Below the pieces are notes generated by a model that saw only the letters and a list, made by a program, of their open reading frames with translations, had not been told where the DNA came from and searched no databases. The position numbers were made by a program, and so were the translations under genes. This document shows, in pieces, positions 43,007-52,597 of a stretch of 64,000 nucleotides of DNA (within the stretch, counting starts at the first letter, position 1; every line of letters begins with the position of its first letter). The stretch comes from an uncultured Flavobacteriales bacterium. GTDB taxonomy: Bacteria; Bacteroidota; Bacteroidia; Flavobacteriales; BACL11. The stretch is from positions 1 to 64,000 of the forward strand of contig CALSQD010000001.1 in NCBI GenBank assembly GCA_943788405.1, given 5' to 3'.

Positions 43007-43918
43007 ATGAAAAAGACAGATTCTCAAATATTACTCAATAAAAGCATTGAAATTATACTAAAATGTGATGATGTCCATTTAGTGTTTAACGAAATAATTA
43101 AGAAAAAATATAAACTAAGTGATATTGGAATTTCAACAAGAGTTGTAAGTCATTGGAGAAAAAGCAACCTATTATTTGAGGAAGAAGAGAAATCTTCCAA
43201 AAATACAATGGCACGGTTTACGCTTTCTGAAATATTTTGGCTGAAGACAATTGAAAAATTAAGAAAGTTTGGAGTCTCAATTGCAACAATTTTATCGTTA
43301 AAACAATCCATTAAAAAAGAGAATGCTTTTAATGAGGTAGAAAATAACTTAGAAGAACTATCTGAAATGTTGAAAAAGCAACATCCAAAAGAGAGAGAGG
43401 TAATAGAGGGATATATAAGTAGAATACAAAAAAGAGGTTTTAAAAGTATATTTGAAGACATAAATTCCATTTCCTCATTTGACATCCTTTTGCTTTATGC
43501 ATTACTAACAAGAAGCAGCACAGGTTTATTAATAACAGATGAAGAAGAAGTGATACTTTGGATGGAGAACCTGCAGGAGTTTATTCCAAGATTCCGCCAG
43601 TATGTAAATGGTACTCATATTTATATTTCATTTAATAAACTCCTTGCGGAACTTGGATTGAATCAAGAATTGAAAAATGAAAATATTTACACAGAACAAG
43701 AGCAAGAAATAATCAACCAAATTAGAGAAGAAAAGGTGGTTTCTGTTAAAGTTATCTTAAAACAACAAAAACCGAAATCAACTCAAGTTGAATATGTAGT
43801 AGACGACAAACTCAGTATGGTTGATTTATATTTAAAACATAACAAAGATGAAATTACATTTAGTCCTGAAAACGGAAAAAAAAGAAAGATAATTATAACA
43901 AAACATAATAAACTCTAA
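43007..43918 (+). CDS. MerR-like HTH regulator of the island
   Basis: A 303-residue protein with a MerR-type HTH at about 34-105: YKLSDIGISTRVVSHWRKSNLL, then RFTLSEIFWLKTIEKLRKFGVSIATILSLKQSI. The C-terminal 190 residues have no recognised ligand domain. The final segment (KKRKIIITKHNKL) is basic. It is divergent from the small minus-strand genes and probably controls one or both directions through the dyad at 42945-42967. Similar large MerR-like proteins occur in Bacteroidota mobile elements. Confidence 0.6.
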   Translation: MKKTDSQILLNKSIEIILKCDDVHLVFNEIIKKKYKLSDIGISTRVVSHWRKSNLLFEEEEKSSKNTMARFTLSEIFWLKTIEKLRKFGVSIATILSLKQSIKKENAFNEVENNLEELSEMLKKQHPKEREVIEGYISRIQKRGFKSIFEDINSISSFDILLLYALLTRSSTGLLITDEEEVILWMENLQEFIPRFRQYVNGTHIYISFNKLLAELGLNQELKNENIYTEQEQEIINQIREEKVVSVKVILKQQKPKSTQVEYVVDDKLSMVDLYLKHNKDEITFSPENGKKRKIIITKHNKL

Positions 43919-43994
43919 CGGGAGAATAAACCGATAATAAAAACAAAGGATTCTTAAACCTCAAAAAAGGCGGAATACAACATTAAACAAATAG

Positions 43995-44174
43995 ATGTTG
44001 TCAATAGAAAAGTGTTATGAACTATTAAATAATAACGAAAAAAAATATACAATAGAAGAAACAAAAGAAATTAGAAAGTCATTATATCAGTTTGCTGATA
44101 TTATTTACGAAACAAAACAAAGTCAAGATGAAAAATTTAAAAGGGAAACGAGCGATTCTATACACAAGAGTTAG
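43995..44174 (+). CDS. 59-aa recombinase-associated small protein
   Basis: ATG at 43995, stop TAG at 44172-44174. The protein begins MLSIEKCYELLNNNEKKYT and continues IEETKEIRKSLYQFADIIYE. This closely follows a small protein type I remember directly upstream of serine recombinase genes in Bacteroidota (MLxIEECxxILNxxxxxYTxEExxxIRxxLYxLAxIxYE). It overlaps the recombinase gene by 47 bp in another frame, so expression is probably linked. The function is unknown; a recombination accessory or regulatory role is a guess. Confidence 0.7.
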   Translation: MLSIEKCYELLNNNEKKYTIEETKEIRKSLYQFADIIYETKQSQDEKFKRETSDSIHKS

Positions 44175-45687
44175 TACTACTGACCAAAAAGACCACGGAC
44201 ACAGTTTATCTGACCAGAAAGCACGGTTAGAGGGTTTTTGTATTAAGAATAATGTAGATGTAGATTGTGTCTTTGTTGAGGATTTTTCTGCAAAGAATTT
44301 TATTAGACCTGAGTTTATAAAGTTACATCAATACACGGGTAAAAATAAAAAGAGAATTGACTATTTATTGATTCATAGATGGGATAGATTTTCAAGAAAT
44401 CTCTTGGAAGCACTTCAAAAAATCGAATTATTTAAGAAGATGGGAATTGAAGTAAACAGTATTGAAAATTGGATTAACCACGATAAACCAACAGAATTAC
44501 TAATGCTGTACATAAATTTAGGTATTCCTGAAATAGATAATAAGATTAGAAGCGAAAGAGTAAAAGAAGGAAACAGAAGAGCATTATTAGAAGGCAGATG
44601 GATAAATATGCAACCTAAAGGTTATGTAAAAGGAAGAGATCCTTTTGGGAAGGTTCTTATGCAACCCTGCCCTGAACTATCTCCGTTGGTTAAAGAAATG
44701 TTTACTGATTTTTCGCTTGGTATACTTTCTCAAAATGAATTGCTAAAATCTGAAAAGTATAAACCTCTTGCACTTACAAGAAGTACATTAAGTAGAATGC
44801 TAAAACAAATTGTTTATGCAGGAAAAATAATTGTGCCGTCATATAAGGATGAGGCAGAACAGATAGTTGATGCCTTACACACTCCTCTTATCACACTTGA
44901 TACATATGAAAGGATTCAAGAACAGTTAGGAATAAGAAGTAGATACAAAAGGAAACCATCAAGAGTAAATGAAAATCTTCCACTTAGAGGTCATTTAGAA
45001 TGTCCTAAATGTAGTCGAAATCTAACAGGAAGTGGTTCAAGAAGTAAGAACGGGAATATCTATTATTATTATCATTGTGAAACAAGGTCAGGATGTAAAA
45101 CAAGATTTACAATAAAGGATGCTCATTTGGCACTTTATAAATACTTTGACAAGTTAAAACCTAATAAAGATGTAAGTAGATTATTTAAAAGCATTTTAGT
45201 TGAAAGGTTTAGTAATTCAGAGTCAAGCAAAAAGGCAATTATCAAAAGAAAGAATGATAAAATTAATAACTTAAAAGTAAAAGACAAATTGCTTTTAAAC
45301 AAATTAATTGAGGATATAATAGACAATGATACTTATAAGAGTGCAAAGAAAGAATTGAATGAAAATCTATTGCATTTGGAAGCAGAAAAACAGAAATTAG
45401 AAACTAAAGGAACAGACAATACTGCTGACTTTATAAACTTTGGAATTTACGCTTTAGAAAACTTGGGAGATTTCTATTCAAAAGCAGATGTTTTTACTAA
45501 ACAAAAGATACTGTGTTCGATATTCGGTTCAAAACTAATTTTTGAAAATAAGAAATATCGAACACCAATTTTAAATAAAGGATTTGATTTTATATATCAG
45601 AATATCAGTAAATTAGGAGGATATAAAAACAAAAACGGGAGACAATCTTTCGATAATCTCCCGCTATGTACCCGGGACGGGACTTGA
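44128..45687 (+). CDS. Large serine recombinase
   Basis: The start is placed at the ATG at 44128 (MKNLKGKRAILYTRVSTTDQ); the longer frame from 44092 adds 12 unlikely residues. Resolvase domain with catalytic Ser16 in YTRVSTTDQ and LIHRWDRFSRNLLEAL; recombinase domain (KEGNRRALLEGRWINMQPKGYVKG); zinc ribbon CPKC...YYHCETRSGC near 288-320; then a coiled coil (NDKINNLKVKDKLLLNKLIEDI). It is the likely integrase of the island. The last 20 or so codons pass through the tRNA-Leu terminator hairpin and into the tRNA gene on the opposite strand, ending CTRDGT, so the extreme C-terminus is set by the insertion site. Confidence 0.9.
   Translation: MKNLKGKRAILYTRVSTTDQKDHGHSLSDQKARLEGFCIKNNVDVDCVFVEDFSAKNFIRPEFIKLHQYTGKNKKRIDYLLIHRWDRFSRNLLEALQKIELFKKMGIEVNSIENWINHDKPTELLMLYINLGIPEIDNKIRSERVKEGNRRALLEGRWINMQPKGYVKGRDPFGKVLMQPCPELSPLVKEMFTDFSLGILSQNELLKSEKYKPLALTRSTLSRMLKQIVYAGKIIVPSYKDEAEQIVDALHTPLITLDTYERIQEQLGIRSRYKRKPSRVNENLPLRGHLECPKCSRNLTGSGSRSKNGNIYYYYHCETRSGCKTRFTIKDAHLALYKYFDKLKPNKDVSRLFKSILVERFSNSESSKKAIIKRKNDKINNLKVKDKLLLNKLIEDIIDNDTYKSAKKELNENLLHLEAEKQKLETKGTDNTADFINFGIYALENLGDFYSKADVFTKQKILCSIFGSKLIFENKKYRTPILNKGFDFIYQNISKLGGYKNKNGRQSFDNLPLCTRDGT
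45625..45663 (-). terminator. Intrinsic terminator of tRNA-Leu, inside the recombinase 3' end
   Basis: On the minus strand CGGGAGA and TCTCCCG (45663-45657 and 45642-45636) form a GC-rich stem followed by TTTTTGTTTTT. It starts six bases after the tRNA 3' end and would terminate the tRNA transcript, while the plus strand codes the recombinase tail. Confidence 0.8.
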
Positions 45688-45752
45688 ACCCGTACGGACT
45701 AATGTCCATTGGATTTTAAGTCCAACGTGTCTACCAATTCCACCACCCGGGC
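45669..45752 (-). tRNA. tRNA-Leu, anticodon TAA
   Basis: Minus-strand sequence begins GCCCGGGTGGTGGAATTGG and ends in the T arm GGGTTCAAGTCCC plus acceptor strand CCCGGGTA. The anticodon arm TTGGA-CTTAAAA-TCCAA gives anticodon UAA. A long variable arm confirms a class II tRNA. CCA is not encoded. It reads toward the island and its 3' end coincides with the recombinase gene end. Confidence 0.95.
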
Positions 45753-45790
45753 AGGGTGTGTGTTTGTGTATCTATTTAAAGAACATTCCG

Positions 45791-45862
45791 AGCGAGTGAT
45801 GAGATTCGAACTCACGACCCTCACCTTGGCAAGGTGATGCTCTACCCCTGAGCTACACTCGC
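45791..45862 (-). tRNA. tRNA-Gly, anticodon GCC
   Basis: Minus-strand sequence begins GCGAGTGTAGCTCAGGGGTA, has anticodon arm TCACC-TTGCCAA-GGTGA (anticodon GCC), T arm GTGAGTTCGAATCTCAT and acceptor CACTCGCT. CCA is not encoded. It lies 38 bases upstream of tRNA-Leu on the same strand and the two are probably one transcript. Confidence 0.95.
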
Positions 45863-45911
45863 GTTAGGGACGGCAAATTTAATTAAATAATTAATACCAC
45901 AAAATCAAATA

Positions 45912-48515
45912 CTACTTTCCTATTAGTTTTTTTATTTCATTTAATTTCATCAAAGCCTCTACTGGGGTTAATATATTGATATCCATACTAGTTATATCAT
46001 CTCTCAACTCCTCCAAAATAGGATCATCTAACTTAAAAAAACTTAATTGCATATCACTTTTATCGCTAATTGCATTTGTATTGTTCTCTGTCCCTCTTAA
46101 AGCTTCTAACTGTTTCAGAATTTTTTCTGCTTTTTTAACAATTTGCTTTGGGATACCAGCCATTTTCGCAACATGAATTCCAAAACTATGTTCGCTCCCT
46201 CCTTCTTTTAATGTTCTGATAAAAATTATATTCTTCCCGCTTTCCTTTACAGATACATTATAATTCTTAATTCTATTAAATTGCTCAGTCATCTCATTAA
46301 GCTCATGATAATGAGTAGCAAATAATGTTTTAGCCTTAGTATTATGCTCATGCAAATATTCTGCTATTGCCCAAGCAATAGACACTCCATCATAAGTACT
46401 TGTACCTCTACCAATTTCATCCAATAATATTAGGCTGTTTTCTGATAAGTTATTTAAGATACTTGCCGTTTCATTCATCTCTACCATAAAAGTAGATTCT
46501 CCCATAGATATATTATCAGAAGCCCCTACTCTAGTAAAAATCTTATCTACTAAACCAATTTCAGCTGATTGTGCAGGAACGAAACTTCCTATCTGTGCCA
46601 TTAATACGATAAGTGCTGTTTGCCTTAATAATGCTGATTTACCTGACATATTAGGACCTGTAATCATCATAATTTGTTGCTTTTTCCTATCTAAAAACAC
46701 ATCATTAGGAATATATGGTTCTCCCATAGCTAATTGTTGTTCAATCACTGGGTGCCTTCCTTGTTTAATAATTAAATCTGAACTATTATTTACACTAGGT
46801 TTTATATAATTATGTCGTTTTGCAATAGATGAAAAACTAAGCAAACAATCCAGCTGAGAAACTAAATAAGCATCCAACTGTATTGCTTCAATATGCACTA
46901 AAATACTTTGTACTAGCTCATTATAAATCCTACTTTCAATTGCTGATATTTTATCTTCAGCACTTAAAATTTTATACTCATATTCCTTTAATTCCTCTGT
47001 AATATAGCGTTCAGCACTAACTAAGGTTTGTTTTCTAATCCATTCTTCCGGCACTTGTTCTTTAAACCTATTTCTTACCTCCAAATAATAACCAAATACA
47101 TTATTGAATGATATTTTCAATGATGAAATTCCTGTTGCTTCTATTTCCCTAGCCAGCATTTTATCCAAGTAATCTTTTCCTGAATTCTGTATATTTCTTA
47201 ACTCATCAAGCTCAGCATTTACTCCATCTTTAATAACATTTCCTTTATGCAATAACATTGGAGGATTATCACTTAATTCTGTTTCAATTTTTGTTTTTAC
47301 TTGCTCACAAATAGCAATCTTATTTGCAATACTATTTAGTGCTTTAACTTTTGATTGAGTACAGACCTCTTTTATTGGCTGCAATGCATTCAATGCATCT
47401 TTTAATCGAGCACACTCTTTAGGGTTTATTCTTAAAGTTGCCACTTTTGATATTAAGCGTTCTAAATCGCCAATAACACTTATTTCTTTTGCTAATGTCT
47501 CCGAAATTGTAGCATCTGCAATAAGTTCTTCAACAATTTGATGTCTTTCACTTATCTGCTTTTCATCTTTAAGAGGCAAGGCCAACCACCTCCTCAACAT
47601 CCTACTTCCCATTGCTGATTTTGTATCATCCAATACATCAATTAAAGTAATTGCACCTTCATTTGGCGAGTAGAAAAGTTCTAAATTTCTAATAGTGAAC
47701 CTATCCATCCACACATATTTTTCCTGTTCAATTCTACTTATACTTAATATATGTTTTGTTTGATGATGTTGTGTTTCATTTAAATAGTGTAAGGCAACTC
47801 CTGCCGCAATTACCCCATCAGTTAAATCAGAAATCCCAAAACCTTTTAATGTTTTTGTGTCGAATTGTTTATTTAACAACTCATTGGCATAATCGGAGGT
47901 AAAAGCCCAATCATCCAACATAAAAGTATAGAATGAACTTCCAAAATTTTCTTCAAAATTTCTTCTTTTATTTTTCTGATAAACAACTTCTGTAGGGCTT
48001 AAGCTTTGCAATAATTTATCTACATAATCAGCAGTTCCTTCAGCTACTAAAAATTCTCCTGTTGAAATATCTAAAAAAGAAACCCCAACATTTTGCTTAC
48101 CATAATACACTACTGCTAAAAAGTTATTCTTTTTTGTTTCTAGGGTCAACTCATTATAGGAAACACCTGCAGTAACTAATTCTGTAACCCCTCTTTTTAC
48201 AATTCCTTTAGCAGCCTTTGGGTCTTCTAACTGATCACAAATCGCAACCCTTTCACCTGCCCTAACTAACTTAGGTAAGTATGTATCCAAAGAATGATGC
48301 GGAAAACCTGCCAATTCAATTTTTGAATCACCATTATTTCTTGCCGTAAGTACTATCCCCAAAATTCTAGATGCTTTTATAGCGTCCTCCCCAAAGGTTT
48401 CGTAAAAATCACCAACTCTAAACAACAACAAAGCACCAGGATGCTTTGCTTTTATTGCATTATACTGCCCCATCAAAGGGGTAACTTTCTTTTCTTTCTT
48501 CTTCTTAGCTGTCAA
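45912..48515 (-). CDS. mutS: DNA mismatch repair protein MutS
   Basis: An 867-residue MutS: N-terminal mismatch-binding domain with [11 protein letters not shown] (32-42, the Phe-x-Glu motif), connector and lever domains, and the ATPase with Walker [14 protein letters not shown] (near 606), the DEIGRGTST Walker B region and HYHEL. It recognises replication mismatches. The start is a TTG at 48515: no in-frame ATG occurs upstream before the promoter, and [18 protein letters not shown] is the expected N-terminus. The promoter box TATATTTG lies at 48546-48539. Confidence 0.95.
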   Translation of the reverse strand: MTAKKKKEKKVTPLMGQYNAIKAKHPGALLLFRVGDFYETFGEDAIKASRILGIVLTARNNGDSKIELAGFPHHSLDTYLPKLVRAGERVAICDQLEDPKAAKGIVKRGVTELVTAGVSYNELTLETKKNNFLAVVYYGKQNVGVSFLDISTGEFLVAEGTADYVDKLLQSLSPTEVVYQKNKRRNFEENFGSSFYTFMLDDWAFTSDYANELLNKQFDTKTLKGFGISDLTDGVIAAGVALHYLNETQHHQTKHILSISRIEQEKYVWMDRFTIRNLELFYSPNEGAITLIDVLDDTKSAMGSRMLRRWLALPLKDEKQISERHQIVEELIADATISETLAKEISVIGDLERLISKVATLRINPKECARLKDALNALQPIKEVCTQSKVKALNSIANKIAICEQVKTKIETELSDNPPMLLHKGNVIKDGVNAELDELRNIQNSGKDYLDKMLAREIEATGISSLKISFNNVFGYYLEVRNRFKEQVPEEWIRKQTLVSAERYITEELKEYEYKILSAEDKISAIESRIYNELVQSILVHIEAIQLDAYLVSQLDCLLSFSSIAKRHNYIKPSVNNSSDLIIKQGRHPVIEQQLAMGEPYIPNDVFLDRKKQQIMMITGPNMSGKSALLRQTALIVLMAQIGSFVPAQSAEIGLVDKIFTRVGASDNISMGESTFMVEMNETASILNNLSENSLILLDEIGRGTSTYDGVSIAWAIAEYLHEHNTKAKTLFATHYHELNEMTEQFNRIKNYNVSVKESGKNIIFIRTLKEGGSEHSFGIHVAKMAGIPKQIVKKAEKILKQLEALRGTENNTNAISDKSDMQLSFFKLDDPILEELRDDITSMDINILTPVEALMKLNEIKKLIGK

Positions 48516-48527
48516 AAATTTATTCTT

Positions 48528-48546
48528 TAATTTTGCAACAAATATA
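48528..48546. promoter_or_regulatory. Overlapping divergent promoters of mutS and the TrmH-like gene
   Basis: TAATTTTG on the plus strand (48528-48535) serves the methyltransferase; TATATTTG on the minus strand (48546-48539) serves mutS. The two boxes are only three bases apart in a 35-bp spacer, so the polymerases would compete. Confidence 0.55.
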
Positions 48547-48550
48547 AGTG

Positions 48551-49078
48551 ATGAAAAAGTTAAAAAACAAAGATTTACAAAGAATAAATATTGAGGAGTT
48601 TAAAAACACAGAAAAAACACCTATTACTATCGTACTTGATAATGTAAGGAGCGCATTAAATGTAGGCTCAGTATTCCGTACTTCAGATGCTTTTTTAATT
48701 GAAAACATTATTTTATGTGGAATAACAGCTACTCCTCCTAACAAAGAAATTCGCAAGGCAGCACTTGGCGCTAGTGATTCTGTCAATTGGGAATTTGAAG
48801 AAGACACTATCAATGCAGTTAGCAAATTAAAAAATAAAGGCTACCATATAATGGGTATTGAACAAGCAGAAAAATCATCAAAGCTGAATAATTTTACACT
48901 GCCTAATAAGCCCATTGCAATTATTATGGGAAATGAAGTAAAGGGTGTTGCTCAAAATGTAATTGATATTTGTGATGAAGTTATGGAAATACCACAATTT
49001 GGCACAAAACATTCCTTAAATATATCCGTAACTACTGGAATTGTTATTTGGGAACTATGGAGAAAATTAAATGCTTAA
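48551..49078 (+). CDS. TrmH/SpoU-family RNA 2'-O-methyltransferase
   Basis: 175 residues from the ATG at 48551 (a GTG at 48548 is also in frame). SPOUT motifs: [22 protein letters not shown] (motif 1), [30 protein letters not shown] (motif 2) and [19 protein letters not shown] (motif 3). It methylates ribose 2'-OH of a tRNA or rRNA; the position cannot be inferred. It is divergent from mutS and converges with the OmpA-type gene, overlapping its end by four bases. Confidence 0.9.
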   Translation: MKKLKNKDLQRINIEEFKNTEKTPITIVLDNVRSALNVGSVFRTSDAFLIENIILCGITATPPNKEIRKAALGASDSVNWEFEEDTINAVSKLKNKGYHIMGIEQAEKSSKLNNFTLPNKPIAIIMGNEVKGVAQNVIDICDEVMEIPQFGTKHSLNISVTTGIVIWELWRKLNA

Positions 49079-50718
49079 TCAGCTATTTCAAAATCAACTC
49101 TTCTGTTAATCTCGGATAAAGTATTTAGCTCTGTATTGCTCTCTAATCCACTATTGATTATTTTAGCTACAGAAAGAGGATCATCCTCACCTTTAGTAAT
49201 TGCAGATAACCTATCAGCATCTACATTGTAATTAATTACTAGATAATTTATGACAGCATTTGCTCTTTTTAAGCCTAAGCGTTTATTAAATTTTGGGGTT
49301 CCAATATTATCAGTATGTCCAATAACATTCAAATTAATATCAGGATTATTCTTTAACATTAAAGCCATAGTTGCTATTCTATTCTCATTAGAATTTCCAA
49401 CAATAGCACTTCCTGAATTAAAGTATATAGAAGGAAAATATATAAGCCCACCACTATTAACATAATTCGTATTACTTACATTTATACCAAACTGATTTAC
49501 CATAGTCCCTACTGGCGTATTAGATTCTAAATCTTTACTATTTGGCACTCCATCTTTATCATCATCTAATTCTTTACCACTCGCATCAACTTGAGCTCCT
49601 CTATTTGAAAACGGATCAGCATCTCTATAGTCTGGCACATTATCCATATCTACATCTAAAGCATTACCCGAGCCATCAACTGCAACTCCTAATGGAGTAT
49701 TTGGACTTTTATCAAACGCATCAGAAACCCCATCACTATCTCCATCATCAGTAAAACCATCAATTTTTACAAATAAAGTAGTTACATCATCTTTTAAACC
49801 ATCAATAGGGCTTTCCCATTCATTTCTATAATCATGATTCCCAAATTTATATGCAACTCCTATTGAAAGAAAATTAAACTTATCTCTTAAATTTTGTGTA
49901 TTCATTATAGAAGCGTCCCATTTGTCAGTTTTTCCGTTTCTAACTGTATAATCTAACAATAAGTTTAACCTACTATTTAATTTGTATTTTGCTAAAAGAC
50001 CATATATATATACGGTTTCTGCTGGAGCAGAAAACAATCCTTTTTTCTCCGTACCATAATCAGAACCTAAAGAATTAGCCCCCTCATCTTTATAACCAAA
50101 ACTATAAATATAAGTGTCCGAAAATAAGTTCCTTCTTACACTATTATAAATATTATACCCAAGCCCTAGCTTTGCATCAAATGATAAGTTTCCAACCTTT
50201 TTAGGCGTAAAAAAATACGCCATAACATTTGAAAGATCAATATTTACAGTTAAGTCTGCTTCTTTAAATGATGCAGAAAATTTATCTCCATTACCTTCAT
50301 AATTCTGATATGGATCGTAAATCGTATAACCTAAATATTCATTAGATCTTCTTAAACCTGAAAAACGACCACTTATTAATTCTGCACTTACAGAATAAAA
50401 TGAATTGATTTGTTTATTTAAAGATAATGAAACTGCTGATTTCAATTCAAAAAAATCACCTGTTTTTTGGTAAGCAGGATAATGATTATGCTGTCTAATA
50501 TCACCATCAAATTGAGCAACCCCATAAGCAAAGCCAACTGACCAACCTTTCCATAGAGAAATCAATTCCTTTTCAGGGTTACTTACATATATACTCTCAG
50601 TTTCTTTTAACTGAACATCTTGTTTATTAATTGCATTTGCAATAGCACTTTCTTGCGAAAAAATTAAACCATAACAACACATCAATACAACAACTAAAAG
50701 GGTACTTTTTTTACTCAT
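49075..50718 (-). CDS. OmpA-family outer membrane protein with thrombospondin type 3 repeats
   Basis: A 547-residue protein: signal peptide (MSKKSTLLVVVLMCCYGLIFSQ), a beta-barrel-like region (about 50-310), Asp-rich calcium-binding repeats (DDGDSDGVSDAFDKSPNTP, DVDMDNVPDYRDADP, DDDKDGVPNSKD, about 322-400), and a C-terminal OmpA/MotB peptidoglycan-binding domain (YFNSGSAIVGNSNENRI ... VIGHTDNIGTPKFNKRLGLKRANAV). It anchors the outer membrane to the cell wall. A promoter box TAAGTTTG lies at 50746-50739 on the minus strand. Confidence 0.9.
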   Translation of the reverse strand: MSKKSTLLVVVLMCCYGLIFSQESAIANAINKQDVQLKETESIYVSNPEKELISLWKGWSVGFAYGVAQFDGDIRQHNHYPAYQKTGDFFELKSAVSLSLNKQINSFYSVSAELISGRFSGLRRSNEYLGYTIYDPYQNYEGNGDKFSASFKEADLTVNIDLSNVMAYFFTPKKVGNLSFDAKLGLGYNIYNSVRRNLFSDTYIYSFGYKDEGANSLGSDYGTEKKGLFSAPAETVYIYGLLAKYKLNSRLNLLLDYTVRNGKTDKWDASIMNTQNLRDKFNFLSIGVAYKFGNHDYRNEWESPIDGLKDDVTTLFVKIDGFTDDGDSDGVSDAFDKSPNTPLGVAVDGSGNALDVDMDNVPDYRDADPFSNRGAQVDASGKELDDDKDGVPNSKDLESNTPVGTMVNQFGINVSNTNYVNSGGLIYFPSIYFNSGSAIVGNSNENRIATMALMLKNNPDINLNVIGHTDNIGTPKFNKRLGLKRANAVINYLVINYNVDADRLSAITKGEDDPLSVAKIINSGLESNTELNTLSEINRRVDFEIAD

Positions 50719-50831
50719 ATTTTTTTTGATAGCGATTGCAAACTTAGTTAATTGTTTTCTTATCTGAAAATTACTAACAACTTATGTGTAAAAAGCTAGT
50801 TATTTTCATCTATTAAGCTCTAATAATTATT

Positions 50832-50839
50832 TACATTTG
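50832..50839 (+). promoter_or_regulatory. Predicted -7 box TACATTTG of the TPR lipoprotein gene
   Basis: TACATTTG ends 31 bases before the ATG at 50871, leaving a leader of about 26 bases that is A-rich, as is common for highly expressed Bacteroidota genes. Confidence 0.55.
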
Positions 50840-50870
50840 CAGCAATTATAAATTAAACAAAAACAAAGAA

Positions 50871-52535
50871 ATGGGAATTTCAAAAATCTTTTACATTTTA
50901 GTTTTGGCTACTGTAATGAGTGGTTGCGGACTAAACAAAATGGCTAACAAATACGAAACAGTAAGCTATACTGTAACTCCTTCAACTTTACAAGCACATG
51001 GCGGAAATGTTTCATTAACATTAGATGCAACTTTTGCTGAAAACTATTTTGCAAAAAAAGCTACTGTTGATTTTACTCCAGTATTAGTATATGCTAATGG
51101 AGAAACTGCTTTCAAAACAATTACAATTCAAGGGGAAGAAGCAACAGGTGGTGAAGCAACAATTTTTAATGCGACAGGCGGGAACTTCAACTACCAAGAT
51201 GCCATTAAATATAATTCAGAAATGATGAATTCTACTTTAGAATTAAGAGCTAATGCTAAGTTAAACGATAAAGAGAAAGCTTTAGGCCCTATCACTATAG
51301 CTGATGGTGTAATTGCAACTTCTACAAGAGTACTAAACAATGAAGAATTAGCTAATAATAATCACGGTTATGAGCACGAAACTATTTTAGAGGAAACAGC
51401 TACTATCTACTTTTTAGTTAATCAATCTAACATCAGAACAACTGAAAAAAGTGATGCTGACATTAAAAATTTAAAAGCATTTGCTAAAAACGGATACAAA
51501 ACTCATTCTATTGAAATCAAATCTTTTGCTTCTCCTGAAGGATCAGTAAACATGAATGATAATGTTTCTGACAATAGAATGAAAAGCACGCTTAACTATA
51601 CAAAAAGGTTATTGCGCTCTTTAAAAGTTGATGGAGCAAGAAATGCTGATTTATATACTGAAACTTCAATAGGTGAAGATTGGGAAGGATTTGAATCATT
51701 AATGCAAGCTTCTGACATTAAAGATAAAAGAAGAATCAATAAAATTGTAAACTCAGTAGAAGATTTAGAGTTGAGAGAACAACAAATTAGAGATTTAGCT
51801 GAGATTTATGATGCAATTGAAGGAGATGTATTACCACAATTAAGAAAAGCAATTATTGTAATTCGTTCATTTGAACCAAAAAGAACAGATGAAGAAATTG
51901 CAACACTTTCAACTACTACTCCTGAAGTTTTAGATGTGAAAGAATTATTATTCTCAGCTACTTTAACTGATGATGCAGCAACTAAAGAAGGAATTTACAA
52001 TAAAGCAGTTGAATTACACAATGATTGGAGAGGGTACAACAATATCGCTTGCATGCACATAGCAAATGATGACTTAAATAATGCTATGATTTATCTTAAT
52101 AAAGCTGTATCTATTTCAAAAGAAAATTCTGACATATCTACAAATAAAGGCATAGTTGCAGCAAGAATTGGTGAATTAGCAAATGCTCAAGTACTGTTTG
52201 ACAAAGCAAATACTTCTGAGTACAACCAAGCGACTTTAAACATAAGACAGGGTGAGTACAAAAAAGCAGCAAGATTTTTCAAAAACGGAACATCACACAA
52301 TGCTGTTTTAGCACAGGTTTTAAACGGAAAAAATAATGCTACATGTAATGAAGCAACTGCTGCTTGTCATTACTTAAATGCTATTGTTGCTGCTAGATCA
52401 GGAGAAAATGATGTTGTAATTAGCAACTTAACAAATGCTATTTCTGCAAATGCAAACTACAAAACAGAAGCTAGTATTGATTTAGAATTTGTAAATTTAA
52501 GAGCTAATGAAGCTTTTATCGCTTTAACAAAATAA
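50871..52535 (+). CDS. Envelope lipoprotein with OmpA-like and TPR-like regions
   Basis: A 554-residue lipoprotein (MGISKIFYILVLATVMSGC, Cys19). Residues 30-170 are beta-rich. Around 175-340 a segment (TIYFLVNQSNIRTTEKSDADIKNLKAFA ... IEIKSFASPEGSVNMNDNVSDNRMKS) resembles an OmpA/MotB domain with an inserted helix. From about 375 on there are TPR-like helical pairs (YNKAVELHNDWRGYNNIACMHIANDDLNNAMIYLNKAV). Such proteins probably link outer membrane and peptidoglycan; the exact role is unknown. A strong terminator follows. Confidence 0.7.
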   Translation: MGISKIFYILVLATVMSGCGLNKMANKYETVSYTVTPSTLQAHGGNVSLTLDATFAENYFAKKATVDFTPVLVYANGETAFKTITIQGEEATGGEATIFNATGGNFNYQDAIKYNSEMMNSTLELRANAKLNDKEKALGPITIADGVIATSTRVLNNEELANNNHGYEHETILEETATIYFLVNQSNIRTTEKSDADIKNLKAFAKNGYKTHSIEIKSFASPEGSVNMNDNVSDNRMKSTLNYTKRLLRSLKVDGARNADLYTETSIGEDWEGFESLMQASDIKDKRRINKIVNSVEDLELREQQIRDLAEIYDAIEGDVLPQLRKAIIVIRSFEPKRTDEEIATLSTTTPEVLDVKELLFSATLTDDAATKEGIYNKAVELHNDWRGYNNIACMHIANDDLNNAMIYLNKAVSISKENSDISTNKGIVAARIGELANAQVLFDKANTSEYNQATLNIRQGEYKKAARFFKNGTSHNAVLAQVLNGKNNATCNEATAACHYLNAIVAARSGENDVVISNLTNAISANANYKTEASIDLEFVNLRANEAFIALTK

Positions 52536-52560
52536 GAAAGTGTTAAGCAAATAAAACATG

Positions 52561-52593
52561 AATAACCCCTTTCAAAAGAAGGGGTTATTTTTT
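52561..52593 (+). terminator. Intrinsic terminator before the sulfotransferase gene
   Basis: Eleven-base arms AATAACCCCTT and AAGGGGTTATT (52561-52571, 52579-52589) followed by TTTTTTT. It ends five bases before the sulfotransferase ATG. Confidence 0.88.
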
Positions 52594-52597
52594 TAAT

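Larger units (their letters stand above)
36451..45668. mobile_element. Accessory island with type I R-M system and serine recombinases next to tRNA-Leu
   Basis: Between the waaA terminator and tRNA-Leu(UAA) lie only accessory genes: hsdS, hsdM, split hsdR, a small resolvase, three tiny unrecognised proteins, a MerR-like regulator, a 59-residue recombinase-associated protein and a large serine recombinase ending inside the tRNA gene. This is the usual layout of an integrated element, with the recombinase at the tRNA end. Flanking genes are housekeeping. The left border is approximate and no convincing direct repeat of the tRNA 3' end was found there, so exact attachment sites are unresolved. 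Confidence 0.65.

Noticed and set aside
43919-43944. CGGGAGA...CGATAAT shared with the tRNA-Leu terminator region at 45636-45656
   Set aside because: Two seven-base words with different spacing; likely coincidence, and no dyad is present at 43919.
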